64,000 bases of DNA from Ancylobacter rudongensis (GTDB lineage: Bacteria; Pseudomonadota; Alphaproteobacteria; Rhizobiales; Xanthobacteraceae). Positions within the stretch are counted from its first letter, which is position 1, and every line of letters starts with the position of its first letter. Below the pieces are notes generated by a model. It ran no database searches, was not told where the DNA came from, and saw only the letters and a program-made list of their open reading frames with translations. The translations under genes and the position numbers were made by a program. Shown here one piece after another: positions 1-7,282 of this stretch. The stretch spans positions 558,001 to 622,000 of the forward strand of contig NZ_FMTP01000003.1 in the NCBI RefSeq assembly GCF_900100155.1. Reading direction: 5' to 3'.

Positions 1-1
1 C

Positions 2-1057
2 GCGCCCGACGCGGTGCTCGCCGAGGAGCGGGAAGGCTTCGCCGACCGCGAGGTGGGCGGCGAGACATGGCGCGTCTACACGATCGTCGATCCCGAAAAG
101 AACGTCCGGGTCGTGGTCGGCGACCGGATCGGCCTGCGCGACCGGCTGGTGCGCGACCTCGTCGCCGGGCTTGCGGCCCCGGCGCTGCTGGCCATGCCGC
201 TGCTGGGGCTGCTGATCTGGTGGAGCCTGGGGCGGGGCCTGCGCCCGCTCAACCGGGCGGCCGAGCAAATCGCGGCGCGCGAGGGCGAGGACATGCGGCC
301 GATCCCGCCGGACGGCGCGCCGGATGAAATCCAGCCGCTCATCACGGCCCTGAACGGGCTGTTCGCCAAGGTGGAAGCGGCACGCGCGCATGAGCGCGAC
401 GTCACCGCCTTCGCCGCGCACGAGCTGCGCACGCCACTGGCCGGGCTGAAGACGCAGGCGCAGGTTGCCCTCGCCGCCGGCGAGACCGGAGTGCGCGAGA
501 ATGCCCTGCGGCAGATCCTCGTCTCGGTCGACCGGAGCACCCGCCTCGTGCGGCAGCTTCTGGCGCTGGCGCGGCTCGATGCGGGAGCTCCTGTCGATAC
601 GCGAGACGTCTCGATCGGCGCGCTCATTCGCGACATGGTGGCCGCGGTGCCGCACCCGCCGGAGGTCATCACCGTCATCGACCCCGATCTGGACCCTATG
701 GTGCGGCAGTTGGACCCCGATACGCTCACTCTCCTGCTGCGCAACCTTCAGGAGAACGCCGTCCAGAACATGACGGCCGGCACCATCCGCTGGCGCGGGG
801 AGGGGGCGGGCAGGCTGGTGGTGGAGGATGAAGGCCCCGGGATTCCCGCGGAGGAGCTTGGCCTGGTGCGCCAGCGCTTTTACCGCGGGCGCATGACGAC
901 CGCTGCCGGTTCGGGTCTCGGCCTCGCCATCGCCGACGCCGCTGCCCGTCGGCTCGGTGCTCAGCTCGACATTGCCAACCGCACGGACCGGCCCGGGGTG
1001 CGCGCCAGTGTCGACTTCGGCTCGGGCAGCTGGAGCGCTTCCGCGCCGATCAGGTGA
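2..1057 (+). CDS. Sensor histidine kinase, C-terminal part (5' end outside window)
   Basis: The reading frame is already open at base 2 with no stop, so the N-terminus lies outside the window. What remains has a hydrophobic segment near residues 50-72 (the second membrane helix), a HAMP-like linker, an H-box (AAHELRTPLAG, phospho-accepting His), an N-box-like stretch (LLRNLQENAV), and ATP-lid glycine boxes EDEGPGIP and GSGLGLAI. This is the order of a QseC/TctE-type membrane sensor kinase that phosphorylates an OmpR-class regulator, presumably encoded just upstream. The N-box reads NLQENAVQN where kinases usually have NLxxNAxxY/F. The signal sensed is unknown. The convergent acyltransferase ends 43 bp downstream. 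Confidence 0.9.
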   Translation, partial: APDAVLAEEREGFADREVGGETWRVYTIVDPEKNVRVVVGDRIGLRDRLVRDLVAGLAAPALLAMPLLGLLIWWSLGRGLRPLNRAAEQIAAREGEDMRPIPPDGAPDEIQPLITALNGLFAKVEAARAHERDVTAFAAHELRTPLAGLKTQAQVALAAGETGVRENALRQILVSVDRSTRLVRQLLALARLDAGAPVDTRDVSIGALIRDMVAAVPHPPEVITVIDPDLDPMVRQLDPDTLTLLLRNLQENAVQNMTAGTIRWRGEGAGRLVVEDEGPGIPAEELGLVRQRFYRGRMTTAAGSGLGLAIADAAARRLGAQLDIANRTDRPGVRASVDFGSGSWSASAPIR

Positions 1058-1100
1058 ATCCACCCGATCGGGAAAGGGCGCTGGAGCCCGGCGCGAGGCG

Positions 1101-3098
1101 CTACTTGATGGCGGCGAGTTCTTGGTCGATCGCGGCCATCAGGCCGGGAAGGGCAAGGTCGGCACCGTGTCCACTGATGTGGTTGCTGTCGAAGTAAAGA
1201 GGGCGAGCGTCGATCGACACCCGACATGCGCCCTCCTGCGCGGCCGGGCACAGCGCGGCGGCCGGCTGATAGAACCGGACATCGGGCACCAGGCTCTCCA
1301 GGGTCCGGAAACGCGCCATGGCCTCGCGGTCAATCACCGGCCGCTGGGCGAGGTCCGTCCACGCCTGGCCGTGCAGGCGTCGCGCCTGCAGCTCGCGCGG
1401 CACGTCCCAGGGCATGGATGGGAACGGGCCGACGACGATCACCTTTTTGCCCGCCTGCCGGTACAGCTCGATTTCCTCGGCCATCTTTTTGGCGGCGCCG
1501 TCGAGGAACGCGCAGTCCGCTAGCGCCGCCCGGCCGGTTCTGGAGCCCTCGCAATCCAGATGGCCCTGCCAGGCCGCGCCGATCACCACGATCTTGATGT
1601 CTGGATTGGCCAGAATGTAGTCACGCGCCCGCGCATGAAAGACATTGCAGCTGTCCCCCGGTGTCTCGATGCTGGCAAAGGGAAGGCACGCATTCCAGAG
1701 AAAGGGCTGGACGCGGTAGGTCGAGCCGGGATCGTGCTTCAGTTTTTCCGACAGCCGCCAGAACATTTCCTTGCCGTGACTGTCACCGAGATAGGCGACA
1801 ATCGGGCTGGCCGGTGCTGCCGCGCCGATGATGCAGTAATCATCGAACGTGTCCGGCAGCACATTGCCGCAACTGTCGCGCATCGGGCTGATGTCGATCT
1901 GGCCGGCAGCCAGGAGCTGCCCCTGCGCGTCCAGCCGCCACCAGGCGCCCCTGGTGATGTGAAGTCCAAGTCCCGCCGCGGCAAACAGGCAGATTCCGGT
2001 GGCCGCCAAGGCGAAGATCGTTCGCTGGCGAAGCCATGCCGTGTCGCGAAAGGGCGCCTCGACATATTTCCAGCTCAACCAGGCCAGGCTCAGCGTCAAG
2101 ACGATGAGGCCGACCCAGCCAAGCGTGGGAATAGCGCCGAACCAAAGTCGTGCGAACACGAACAGGGGCTGATGCCAGAGATAGGCGCTGTAGCTTGTCA
2201 GCCCGACGAGAACGACCCAGCGGTTCGATAGCAATCGATGGGCGAGCGTTCCCGGAATCGCAAACAGGATGACGCCAACGGCGCCCATGACAGGTATCAG
2301 CGTCAGCAAGCTCGGATTTGGCGTGTCCTCGTCAAACAGAAGATACGCCAGGACAATGGCTGAAAGCGCCAGAAGAGAAAGCGCGCCCAAACAAGCCTGG
2401 TGTCGGGCGGATATCCTCACCCTTTCAATGTGCACATAGGCTGCGAGCGCACCTGCCAGCAACTCCCATGCGCGACTGAATGGCGAGAAAAAGTTGATCT
2501 GAGGAAAATAGATCGACCCGTACTGCGCCACAGCGATACTCACTGCAAACAGGATGGCAAGAATGAACGGCGCGAGGCGTGGACGTATGGCGTAGATAGC
2601 GACCATAATCACGGGAAATACGAGATAGAATTGCTCCTCTACGCTCAATGACCACGTATGGAGCAGCGGCTTGAGCGCCGATTCCGAGTCGAAATAGCCT
2701 GTTTCACGCGCGAAAAAGACATTGGACAAAAAGACATTGGTTGCAAATACGCTTTGGCCGAAATTCCGGAAATCCTCGGGCAGCATGATGAGCCAGCCGA
2801 CGATCAGGCTGAAAACGAGAACCACAAATAATGCCGGAAGTATCCGCCGAGCACGCCTTTCGTAGAAGGTCAGGAACGACATCCTGCCTTCGCTGATATG
2901 ACGGTGGAGGATTGATGTGATCAGGAACCCGCTTATGACGAAGAAAACGTCAACTCCAAGATAGCCTCCTGGAGCAATGCTGAATCCTGCATGATCTAAG
3001 ATGACGGGTATTATCGCGATGGCACGCAAGCCATCAATTTCCGGTCTATATCCCAGCGGGGCTGACGTAGGGAGGATGCCATTGCCGCTTTTAGTCAT
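1101..3098 (-). CDS. Acyltransferase-3 (OafA/YrhL-like) with C-terminal SGNH domain
   Basis: 665-residue membrane protein. Residues ~15-370 are the acyltransferase-3 fold: YRPEIDGLRAIAII near the N-terminus, the VFFVISGFLIT segment, FYERRARRILPAL, and a HTWSLSVEEQFYL box, with about ten hydrophobic helices. The C-terminal ~250 residues form a periplasmic SGNH esterase/acyltransferase-like domain with YLGDSHGKEM (nucleophile Ser in GDSH). Such two-domain proteins O-acetylate cell-surface polysaccharides, O-antigen or peptidoglycan-linked sugars, passing acyl groups across the inner membrane. The gene stands alone. The AT-rich 3099-3190 stretch upstream probably holds its promoter. The exact substrate cannot be deduced. 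The ATG start at 3098 lacks a strong ribosome-binding site. Confidence 0.92.
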   Translation of the reverse strand: MTKSGNGILPTSAPLGYRPEIDGLRAIAIIPVILDHAGFSIAPGGYLGVDVFFVISGFLITSILHRHISEGRMSFLTFYERRARRILPALFVVLVFSLIVGWLIMLPEDFRNFGQSVFATNVFLSNVFFARETGYFDSESALKPLLHTWSLSVEEQFYLVFPVIMVAIYAIRPRLAPFILAILFAVSIAVAQYGSIYFPQINFFSPFSRAWELLAGALAAYVHIERVRISARHQACLGALSLLALSAIVLAYLLFDEDTPNPSLLTLIPVMGAVGVILFAIPGTLAHRLLSNRWVVLVGLTSYSAYLWHQPLFVFARLWFGAIPTLGWVGLIVLTLSLAWLSWKYVEAPFRDTAWLRQRTIFALAATGICLFAAAGLGLHITRGAWWRLDAQGQLLAAGQIDISPMRDSCGNVLPDTFDDYCIIGAAAPASPIVAYLGDSHGKEMFWRLSEKLKHDPGSTYRVQPFLWNACLPFASIETPGDSCNVFHARARDYILANPDIKIVVIGAAWQGHLDCEGSRTGRAALADCAFLDGAAKKMAEEIELYRQAGKKVIVVGPFPSMPWDVPRELQARRLHGQAWTDLAQRPVIDREAMARFRTLESLVPDVRFYQPAAALCPAAQEGACRVSIDARPLYFDSNHISGHGADLALPGLMAAIDQELAAIK

Positions 3099-3309
3099 GG
3101 GAATCCGAAAGAAGTCTAAGGTCAGATATTGATGCAGAATACATCCTGTAATTCAGTCGTTAGGTTAGAAATATTAGCCGGTCAAGCCGCAGGATTCGGT
3201 GGCTGACCGAGACAGTACCGCCTGCGGGATAATTCCGCCGGGCGGCTGGGTGGGCTTCTGGGGCGGCCCCCGAGCCGTGTTGTCCCCGGCCGGCATCTTG
3301 CCGGATGGC

Positions 3310-3780
3310 CTACGCCTTTCGCTGCGCGTGCAGACGGTCGCGAATGGTGTCGATGGCGGCGCGCAGGGTGTCGATGGTCTGCCCGTCCTGTCCCACCGCC
3401 GCCGCGACGCAGCGCATGATCTCGGCAGCTTCGCCCTTTAGCGCCTGCCCTGCCGGCGTCAGGCGCAGCAGCACCTCGCGCTCATCCCTCGGGTTGCGGG
3501 TGCGGGTGATCAGCCCCGCCGCGTCGAGCCGCTTCAGCAGCGGGGTGAGGGTGCTGGAATCGAGAAAAAGCGTCTTTCCCAGTTCCTTCACGTTCTGCCC
3601 GTCGCGGTTCCACAGCGTCACCATGACGAGATATTGCGGATAGGTGAGGCCGAGCTTGTCGAGCAGCGGGCGGTAGAGCTGGGTGAAGGCGTGTCCCGCC
3701 GCATAGATCGAGAAGCACAGCATGTCGCTGACCTCAGGGGCGGGGGCGGGGGTGGCGGTGCCGGGGGACGGGCTGCTCAT
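3310..3780 (-). CDS. OhrR-type MarR-family peroxide-sensing repressor
   Basis: 156 residues with a winged-helix MarR fold. The N-terminal LCFSIYAA, followed by YRPLLDKLGLTYPQYLVMVTLW and DSSTLTPLLKRLDAAGLITR, closely follows OhrR proteins. Cys22 in LCF corresponds to the reactive cysteine that organic hydroperoxides oxidise, releasing the repressor from DNA. There is no obvious second C-terminal cysteine, which would suggest the one-Cys class. The gene is divergent from an alpha/beta hydrolase across 138 bp containing a 21-bp palindrome, so autoregulation and control of that neighbour are likely. The classical target, ohr peroxidase, is not present nearby. An alternative is a MarR regulator for another ligand, but the cysteine context argues for OhrR. 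Confidence 0.88.
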   Translation of the reverse strand: MSSPSPGTATPAPAPEVSDMLCFSIYAAGHAFTQLYRPLLDKLGLTYPQYLVMVTLWNRDGQNVKELGKTLFLDSSTLTPLLKRLDAAGLITRTRNPRDEREVLLRLTPAGQALKGEAAEIMRCVAAAVGQDGQTIDTLRAAIDTIRDRLHAQRKA

Positions 3781-3831
3781 CGGGATCTCCTTTCCCTCCA
3801 GATAATTTGTGCGCGATGGGTTTGCAAGCGA

Positions 3832-3860
3832 TTGACAGCTGCGCCAAGGCGGACTAATTA
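3832..3860 (+). promoter_or_regulatory. Candidate promoter of the alpha/beta hydrolase gene
   Basis: A perfect TTGACA at 3832-3837 is followed after 17 bases by TAATTA at 3855-3860. The -35 hexamer is strong but the -10 is a poor match, so this is only a candidate. It would place transcription start just upstream of, or inside, the 3880-3900 palindrome. Confidence 0.35.
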
Positions 3861-3879
3861 AATCGCATCCTAATCAATC

Positions 3880-3900
3880 GCGCTCGATTCAATTGAGCGC
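3880..3900. promoter_or_regulatory. 21-bp palindrome, candidate OhrR operator
   Basis: Arms GCGCTC and GAGCGC flank an ATT/AAT core, giving nine of ten paired positions around one central base. It lies between the divergent OhrR gene and the hydrolase gene, 18 bases before the hydrolase start codon, which is where an operator for both would be expected. MarR-family dimers bind such palindromes. Confidence 0.6.
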
Positions 3901-3918
3901 AAATCACAGGAGAGCGAC

Positions 3919-4740
3919 ATGAGCAGCTTCACCACCACGGACGGCACCCGTCTCTTCTACAAGGATTGGGGCGTTGGCCAGCCGGTCCTCTTCGCCCATG
4001 GCTGGCCGCTATCGTCTGACGCCTGGGACCAGCAGATGCTGTTCTTCGGCCAGCAGGGCTATCGCGTCATCGCCCATGACCGCCGCAGCCATGGCCGCTC
4101 CGACCAGACCTGGGACGGCAACAATATGGACCAGTATGCCGACGATCTGGCGGAACTGATCGAGGCGCTCGACCTGCGCGACCTGATCCTCGTCGGCCAT
4201 TCCACCGGCGGTGGCGAGGTCGCCCATTATATCGGCCGCCACGGCACGGCGCGGGTGGCGAAGGTGGTGCTCGTCGGCGCGGTGCCGCCGCTGATGCTGA
4301 AGACGCAGGACAACCCGGCCGGCACCCCGCTGGCCGTGTTTGACAGCATCCGCGAGAGCACGGCCAAGAACCGCTCGCAGTTCTTCTTCGACCTGACGGT
4401 TCCGTTCTACGGTTTCAATCGCGAGGGCGTTCCGGCCAATGAAGGCCTGCGCGAGAATTTCCGCCGCATCGGCCTGCAGGGCGGCATCAAGGGGCAGTAT
4501 GACTGCGTCCACGAATTCTCCGAGGTGGACTACACCGAGGACCTCAAGCGCATCGACCGCCCGACCCTCATCATTCATGGCGATGACGACCAGATCGTGC
4601 CGATCGACGCCTCCGCCCACCCGGCTGCGCAGATTGTCGCCAACGCGACGCTGAAGGTCTATCCCGGCGGCTCGCATGGTCTGGCGGAAATCGAAGCGGA
4701 TCGCTTCAACGCCGACGTGCTGGCCTTCATTCGCGCCTGA
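3919..4740 (+). CDS. Alpha/beta hydrolase of the non-haem chloroperoxidase/arylesterase group
   Basis: 273 residues, the normal length of cofactor-free chloroperoxidases. The oxyanion region is FAHGWPLSSDAW, the nucleophile elbow is VGHSTGGGEVAHY (Ser95), the acidic residue lies in HGDDDQIVP, and the catalytic His lies in GGSHGLAEIEADRF. These enzymes hydrolyse esters and, with carboxylic acids and peroxide, form peracids. An OhrR-type repressor is encoded divergently, so peroxide-linked expression is likely. A good ribosome-binding site (AGGAGAG) precedes the ATG. A strong hairpin follows at 4779-4804. The natural substrate is unknown. Confidence 0.92.
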   Translation: MSSFTTTDGTRLFYKDWGVGQPVLFAHGWPLSSDAWDQQMLFFGQQGYRVIAHDRRSHGRSDQTWDGNNMDQYADDLAELIEALDLRDLILVGHSTGGGEVAHYIGRHGTARVAKVVLVGAVPPLMLKTQDNPAGTPLAVFDSIRESTAKNRSQFFFDLTVPFYGFNREGVPANEGLRENFRRIGLQGGIKGQYDCVHEFSEVDYTEDLKRIDRPTLIIHGDDDQIVPIDASAHPAAQIVANATLKVYPGGSHGLAEIEADRFNADVLAFIRA

Positions 4741-4775
4741 GCGCGCCCTCTATCCCGCGCGACACCACCATCTGC

Positions 4776-4810
4776 CCCGGCCGCCGCCCGCAAGGACGGC
4801 GGCCATTTCA
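4776..4810 (+). terminator. Terminator-like hairpin after the hydrolase gene
   Basis: GGCCGCCG at 4779-4786 pairs with CGGCGGCC at 4797-4804. The stem continues through CC/GG, with one mismatch, to a GCAA tetraloop. It is followed by ATTTCAT, only a weak T-tract. Its position 39 bases after the stop codon fits a terminator. Confidence 0.55.
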
Positions 4811-4887
4811 TGTCGGTGCCGGCTGCAACGGCTGATGCGTTCCACGCTTTCCGCGCGCCGTGCCGACGCGCCGGCGGCACTTGCACC

Positions 4888-4905
4888 TATACTCCCTCCA
4901 GTATA
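4888..4905. promoter_or_regulatory. Candidate FrmR operator (TATACT-CCCTCC-AGTATA)
   Basis: A perfect 6-bp inverted repeat surrounds a pyrimidine-only spacer 47 bases upstream of the frmR start codon. The core TACT-C/G-tract-AGTA is the pattern recognised by the RcnR/FrmR branch of the CsoR repressor family. It overlaps a TATATT hexamer (4902-4907) that could be the -10 element, so bound repressor would block the promoter. Confidence 0.75.
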
Positions 4906-4951
4906 TTCACACGCCGAGCCGCACGCGCAAACGTGGGAGCGTGGTGTCCTG

Positions 4952-5233
4952 ATGCCTCATTCGCCGGACGACAAGAAACGTGCCCTGACACGGCTGCGTC
5001 GCATCAAGGGCCAGGCCGAGGCACTTGAGCGCGCGATCGAGGCGGGGGCGGACTGCAATCTGCTGCTCCAGCAAATTTCCGCCCTGCGAGGGGCGGCCGG
5101 TGGACTGATGGCTGAGGTGCTCGACATCCACCTGCGCGAGACCTTCGAGCATGCGCGCGTGGACGCCGCCGCGCCGCCCGCCGCCGACGATCTCGACGCT
5201 ACCATGAAAATTCTGCGTACCTATCTGAAGTAG
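4952..5233 (+). CDS. frmR: Formaldehyde-responsive repressor FrmR (CsoR/RcnR family)
   Basis: 93 residues from the ATG at 4952. The longer open frame upstream covers the operator and is not used. It is an all-helical CsoR-family protein: [16 protein letters not shown], then Cys35 and His60, the two positions conserved in FrmR/RcnR. Pro2, which together with Cys35 is modified by formaldehyde in the E. coli protein, is also present. It would repress frmRAB until formaldehyde reacts with it. The frmA start lies 29 bp downstream behind a GAGGG ribosome-binding site, and frmB overlaps frmA, giving a complete three-gene operon. A metal sensor such as RcnR is the alternative, but the operon context settles it. 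Confidence 0.93.
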   Translation: MPHSPDDKKRALTRLRRIKGQAEALERAIEAGADCNLLLQQISALRGAAGGLMAEVLDIHLRETFEHARVDAAAPPAADDLDATMKILRTYLK

Positions 5234-5262
5234 CCGCACCAGATTCAAGAGGGAACACGTCC

Positions 5263-6390
5263 ATGAAATCGCGCGCCGCCGTCGCCTGGGAAGCCAAGAA
5301 GCCGCTGACCATCGAGACCATTGAAATCGGCGGGCCAAAGCCCGGCGAGGTGCTGGTCGAAATCATGGCGACCGGCGTGTGCCACACCGATGCCTATACG
5401 CTCGACGGGCTGGATTCCGAGGGCAAATTCCCCGCCATTCTCGGCCATGAGGGCGCGGGCATCGTGCGCGAGGTCGGCGCCGGCGTGACCTCGCTGAAGG
5501 TCGGCGATCACGTCATCCCGCTCTACACGCCGGAATGCCGGCAGTGCAAAACCTGCCTGTCGCAGCGCTCGAACCTGTGCACCTCGATCCGTGCCACCCA
5601 GGGCCAGGGCCTGATGCCGGACCGCACCACGCGCTTCTCCTGCGAACGGGTGGGCGCCCAGAGCGGCGAGATCTTCCACTATATGGGCTGCTCGACCTTC
5701 TCGAACTTCACCGTGCTGCCGGAGATCGCGCTCGCCAAGGTGCGTGAGGACGCCCCCTTCGACAAGATCTGCTACATCGGCTGCGGCGTCACCACCGGCA
5801 TCGGCGCGGTGGTCTATACCGGCAAGGTGTGGCCGGGCGCCAATGTCGTGGTGTTCGGGCTGGGCGGCATCGGCCTCAACGTGATCCAGGGCGCCCGCAT
5901 GGTGGGTGCCGACAAGATCATCGGCGTCGACATCAACCCGGCCAAGGTCGAGATGGCCAGAAAGTTCGGCATGACCGACTTCATCAACCCGCTCGACGTC
6001 GGCAATGACAAGGTGGTCGCGGCGATCCAGGACCTCACCGATGGCGGTGCCGACTTCACCTTCGACTGCACCGGCAATGTGAACGTGATGCGCCAGGCGC
6101 TGGAAGCCTGCCATCGCGGCTGGGGCACCTCCATCGTCATCGGCGTGGCGCCGGCCGGGGCGGAGATCGCCACCCGCCCGTTCCAGCTCGTCACCGGCCG
6201 CAACTGGCGGGGTTCCGCCTTCGGCGGCGCGCGCGGGCGCACCGATGTGCCGAAGATCGTCGACTGGTACATGGAGGGCAAAATCAACATCGACGACCTG
6301 ATCACCCACACCATGCCGCTCGATGAGATCAACACCGCCTTCGACCTGATGCATGAGGGCAAGTCGATCCGCTCCGTGGTGATCTACTGA
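5263..6390 (+). CDS. frmA: S-(hydroxymethyl)glutathione dehydrogenase / class III alcohol dehydrogenase
   Basis: 375 residues, full length for class III ADH. It oxidises S-hydroxymethylglutathione, the spontaneous adduct of formaldehyde and glutathione, to S-formylglutathione with NAD. Catalytic-zinc ligands are visible in [12 protein letters not shown] and GHEGAGIV. The four-cysteine structural zinc site is in [17 protein letters not shown]. The Rossmann nucleotide-binding motif is [15 protein letters not shown]. The gene lies between frmR and frmB. Its stop codon shares one base with the frmB start, implying translational coupling. It works in the cytoplasm for formaldehyde detoxification and, in methylotrophs, dissimilation. 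Confidence 0.97.
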   Translation: MKSRAAVAWEAKKPLTIETIEIGGPKPGEVLVEIMATGVCHTDAYTLDGLDSEGKFPAILGHEGAGIVREVGAGVTSLKVGDHVIPLYTPECRQCKTCLSQRSNLCTSIRATQGQGLMPDRTTRFSCERVGAQSGEIFHYMGCSTFSNFTVLPEIALAKVREDAPFDKICYIGCGVTTGIGAVVYTGKVWPGANVVVFGLGGIGLNVIQGARMVGADKIIGVDINPAKVEMARKFGMTDFINPLDVGNDKVVAAIQDLTDGGADFTFDCTGNVNVMRQALEACHRGWGTSIVIGVAPAGAEIATRPFQLVTGRNWRGSAFGGARGRTDVPKIVDWYMEGKINIDDLITHTMPLDEINTAFDLMHEGKSIRSVVIY

Positions 6391-7238
6391 TGGGCGCGAC
6401 GATGGAAACCGTCTCCAAGGCGAAGTCGCATGGCGGCGTGCAGGGTGTCTATCGCCACGATTCGGCGATCACCGGGACGCCGATGACCTTCGCCGTCTTC
6501 GTCCCGCCGCAGGCGGCCAACGGCCCCGTGCCGGTGCTCTGGTATCTCTCGGGTCTCACCTGCAGCCATGCCAATGTGATGGAGAAGGGCGAATACCGCG
6601 CCGCTGCGGCCGCCCAGGGCGTCATCCTGGTGGCGCCGGACACCAGCCCGCGCGGCGAAGACGTGCCGGACGAGCCCGGCAACTGGCAGTTCGGCTCCGG
6701 TGCCGGCTTCTATCTCGACGCGACGCAGGCGCCCTACGCCACCCATTACAGGATGTATTCCTACATCGTCGAGGAACTCACCGCGCTCATCGCCGCGCAG
6801 TTCCCGGCCGATATGAGCCGGCAAGGCATTTTCGGCCATTCCATGGGCGGGCATGGCGCGCTGACCATCGCGCTGAAGCATCCGGACCGCTTCAAGAGCT
6901 GCTCGGCCTTCGCGCCGATCGTTCAGCCCTCGACGGCGGACTGGTCGCGGCCGGCGCTGGAGAAATATCTCGGCGCCGATCCGCAGGGCTGGCGGGCCTA
7001 TGACGCGGTGGCGCTGATCGAGGACGGAAAGCGCTTTCCGGAATTCTTGGTCGACCAGGGCGCCGCCGATCCGTTCCTGGAGACCGGCTTGCGGCCGCAG
7101 CTTCTGGCCGACGCCTGCGCGAGCGCCGGCATCCCCCTCACGCTCACTCTGCGCGAGGGCTATGACCATTCCTACTTCTTCATCTCCACCTTTATGGCAG
7201 ACCATATCGCCTGGCACGCCGCCCGGCTCGCCCGCTGA
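6390..7238 (+). CDS. frmB: S-formylglutathione hydrolase
   Basis: 282 residues of the esterase-D family. It hydrolyses S-formylglutathione to formate and glutathione, the second step after FrmA. The nucleophile elbow is FGHSMGGHGALTIALKHP. LTCSHANVMEKGEYRAAA and SPRGEDVPDEPGNWQFGSGAGFYLDA are family signatures, and the catalytic His is in YDHSYFFISTFM. The ATG at 6390 overlaps the frmA stop (TGATG). A second ATG at 6402 begins exactly where most family members start (METVSK), so either may be used. It is the last gene of the frm operon. Confidence 0.96.
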   Translation: MGATMETVSKAKSHGGVQGVYRHDSAITGTPMTFAVFVPPQAANGPVPVLWYLSGLTCSHANVMEKGEYRAAAAAQGVILVAPDTSPRGEDVPDEPGNWQFGSGAGFYLDATQAPYATHYRMYSYIVEELTALIAAQFPADMSRQGIFGHSMGGHGALTIALKHPDRFKSCSAFAPIVQPSTADWSRPALEKYLGADPQGWRAYDAVALIEDGKRFPEFLVDQGAADPFLETGLRPQLLADACASAGIPLTLTLREGYDHSYFFISTFMADHIAWHAARLAR

Positions 7239-7282
7239 GGCGCGTGCTCAGCCTTGAAGGTCGAGGGCCCCCGTCAAAGGGG

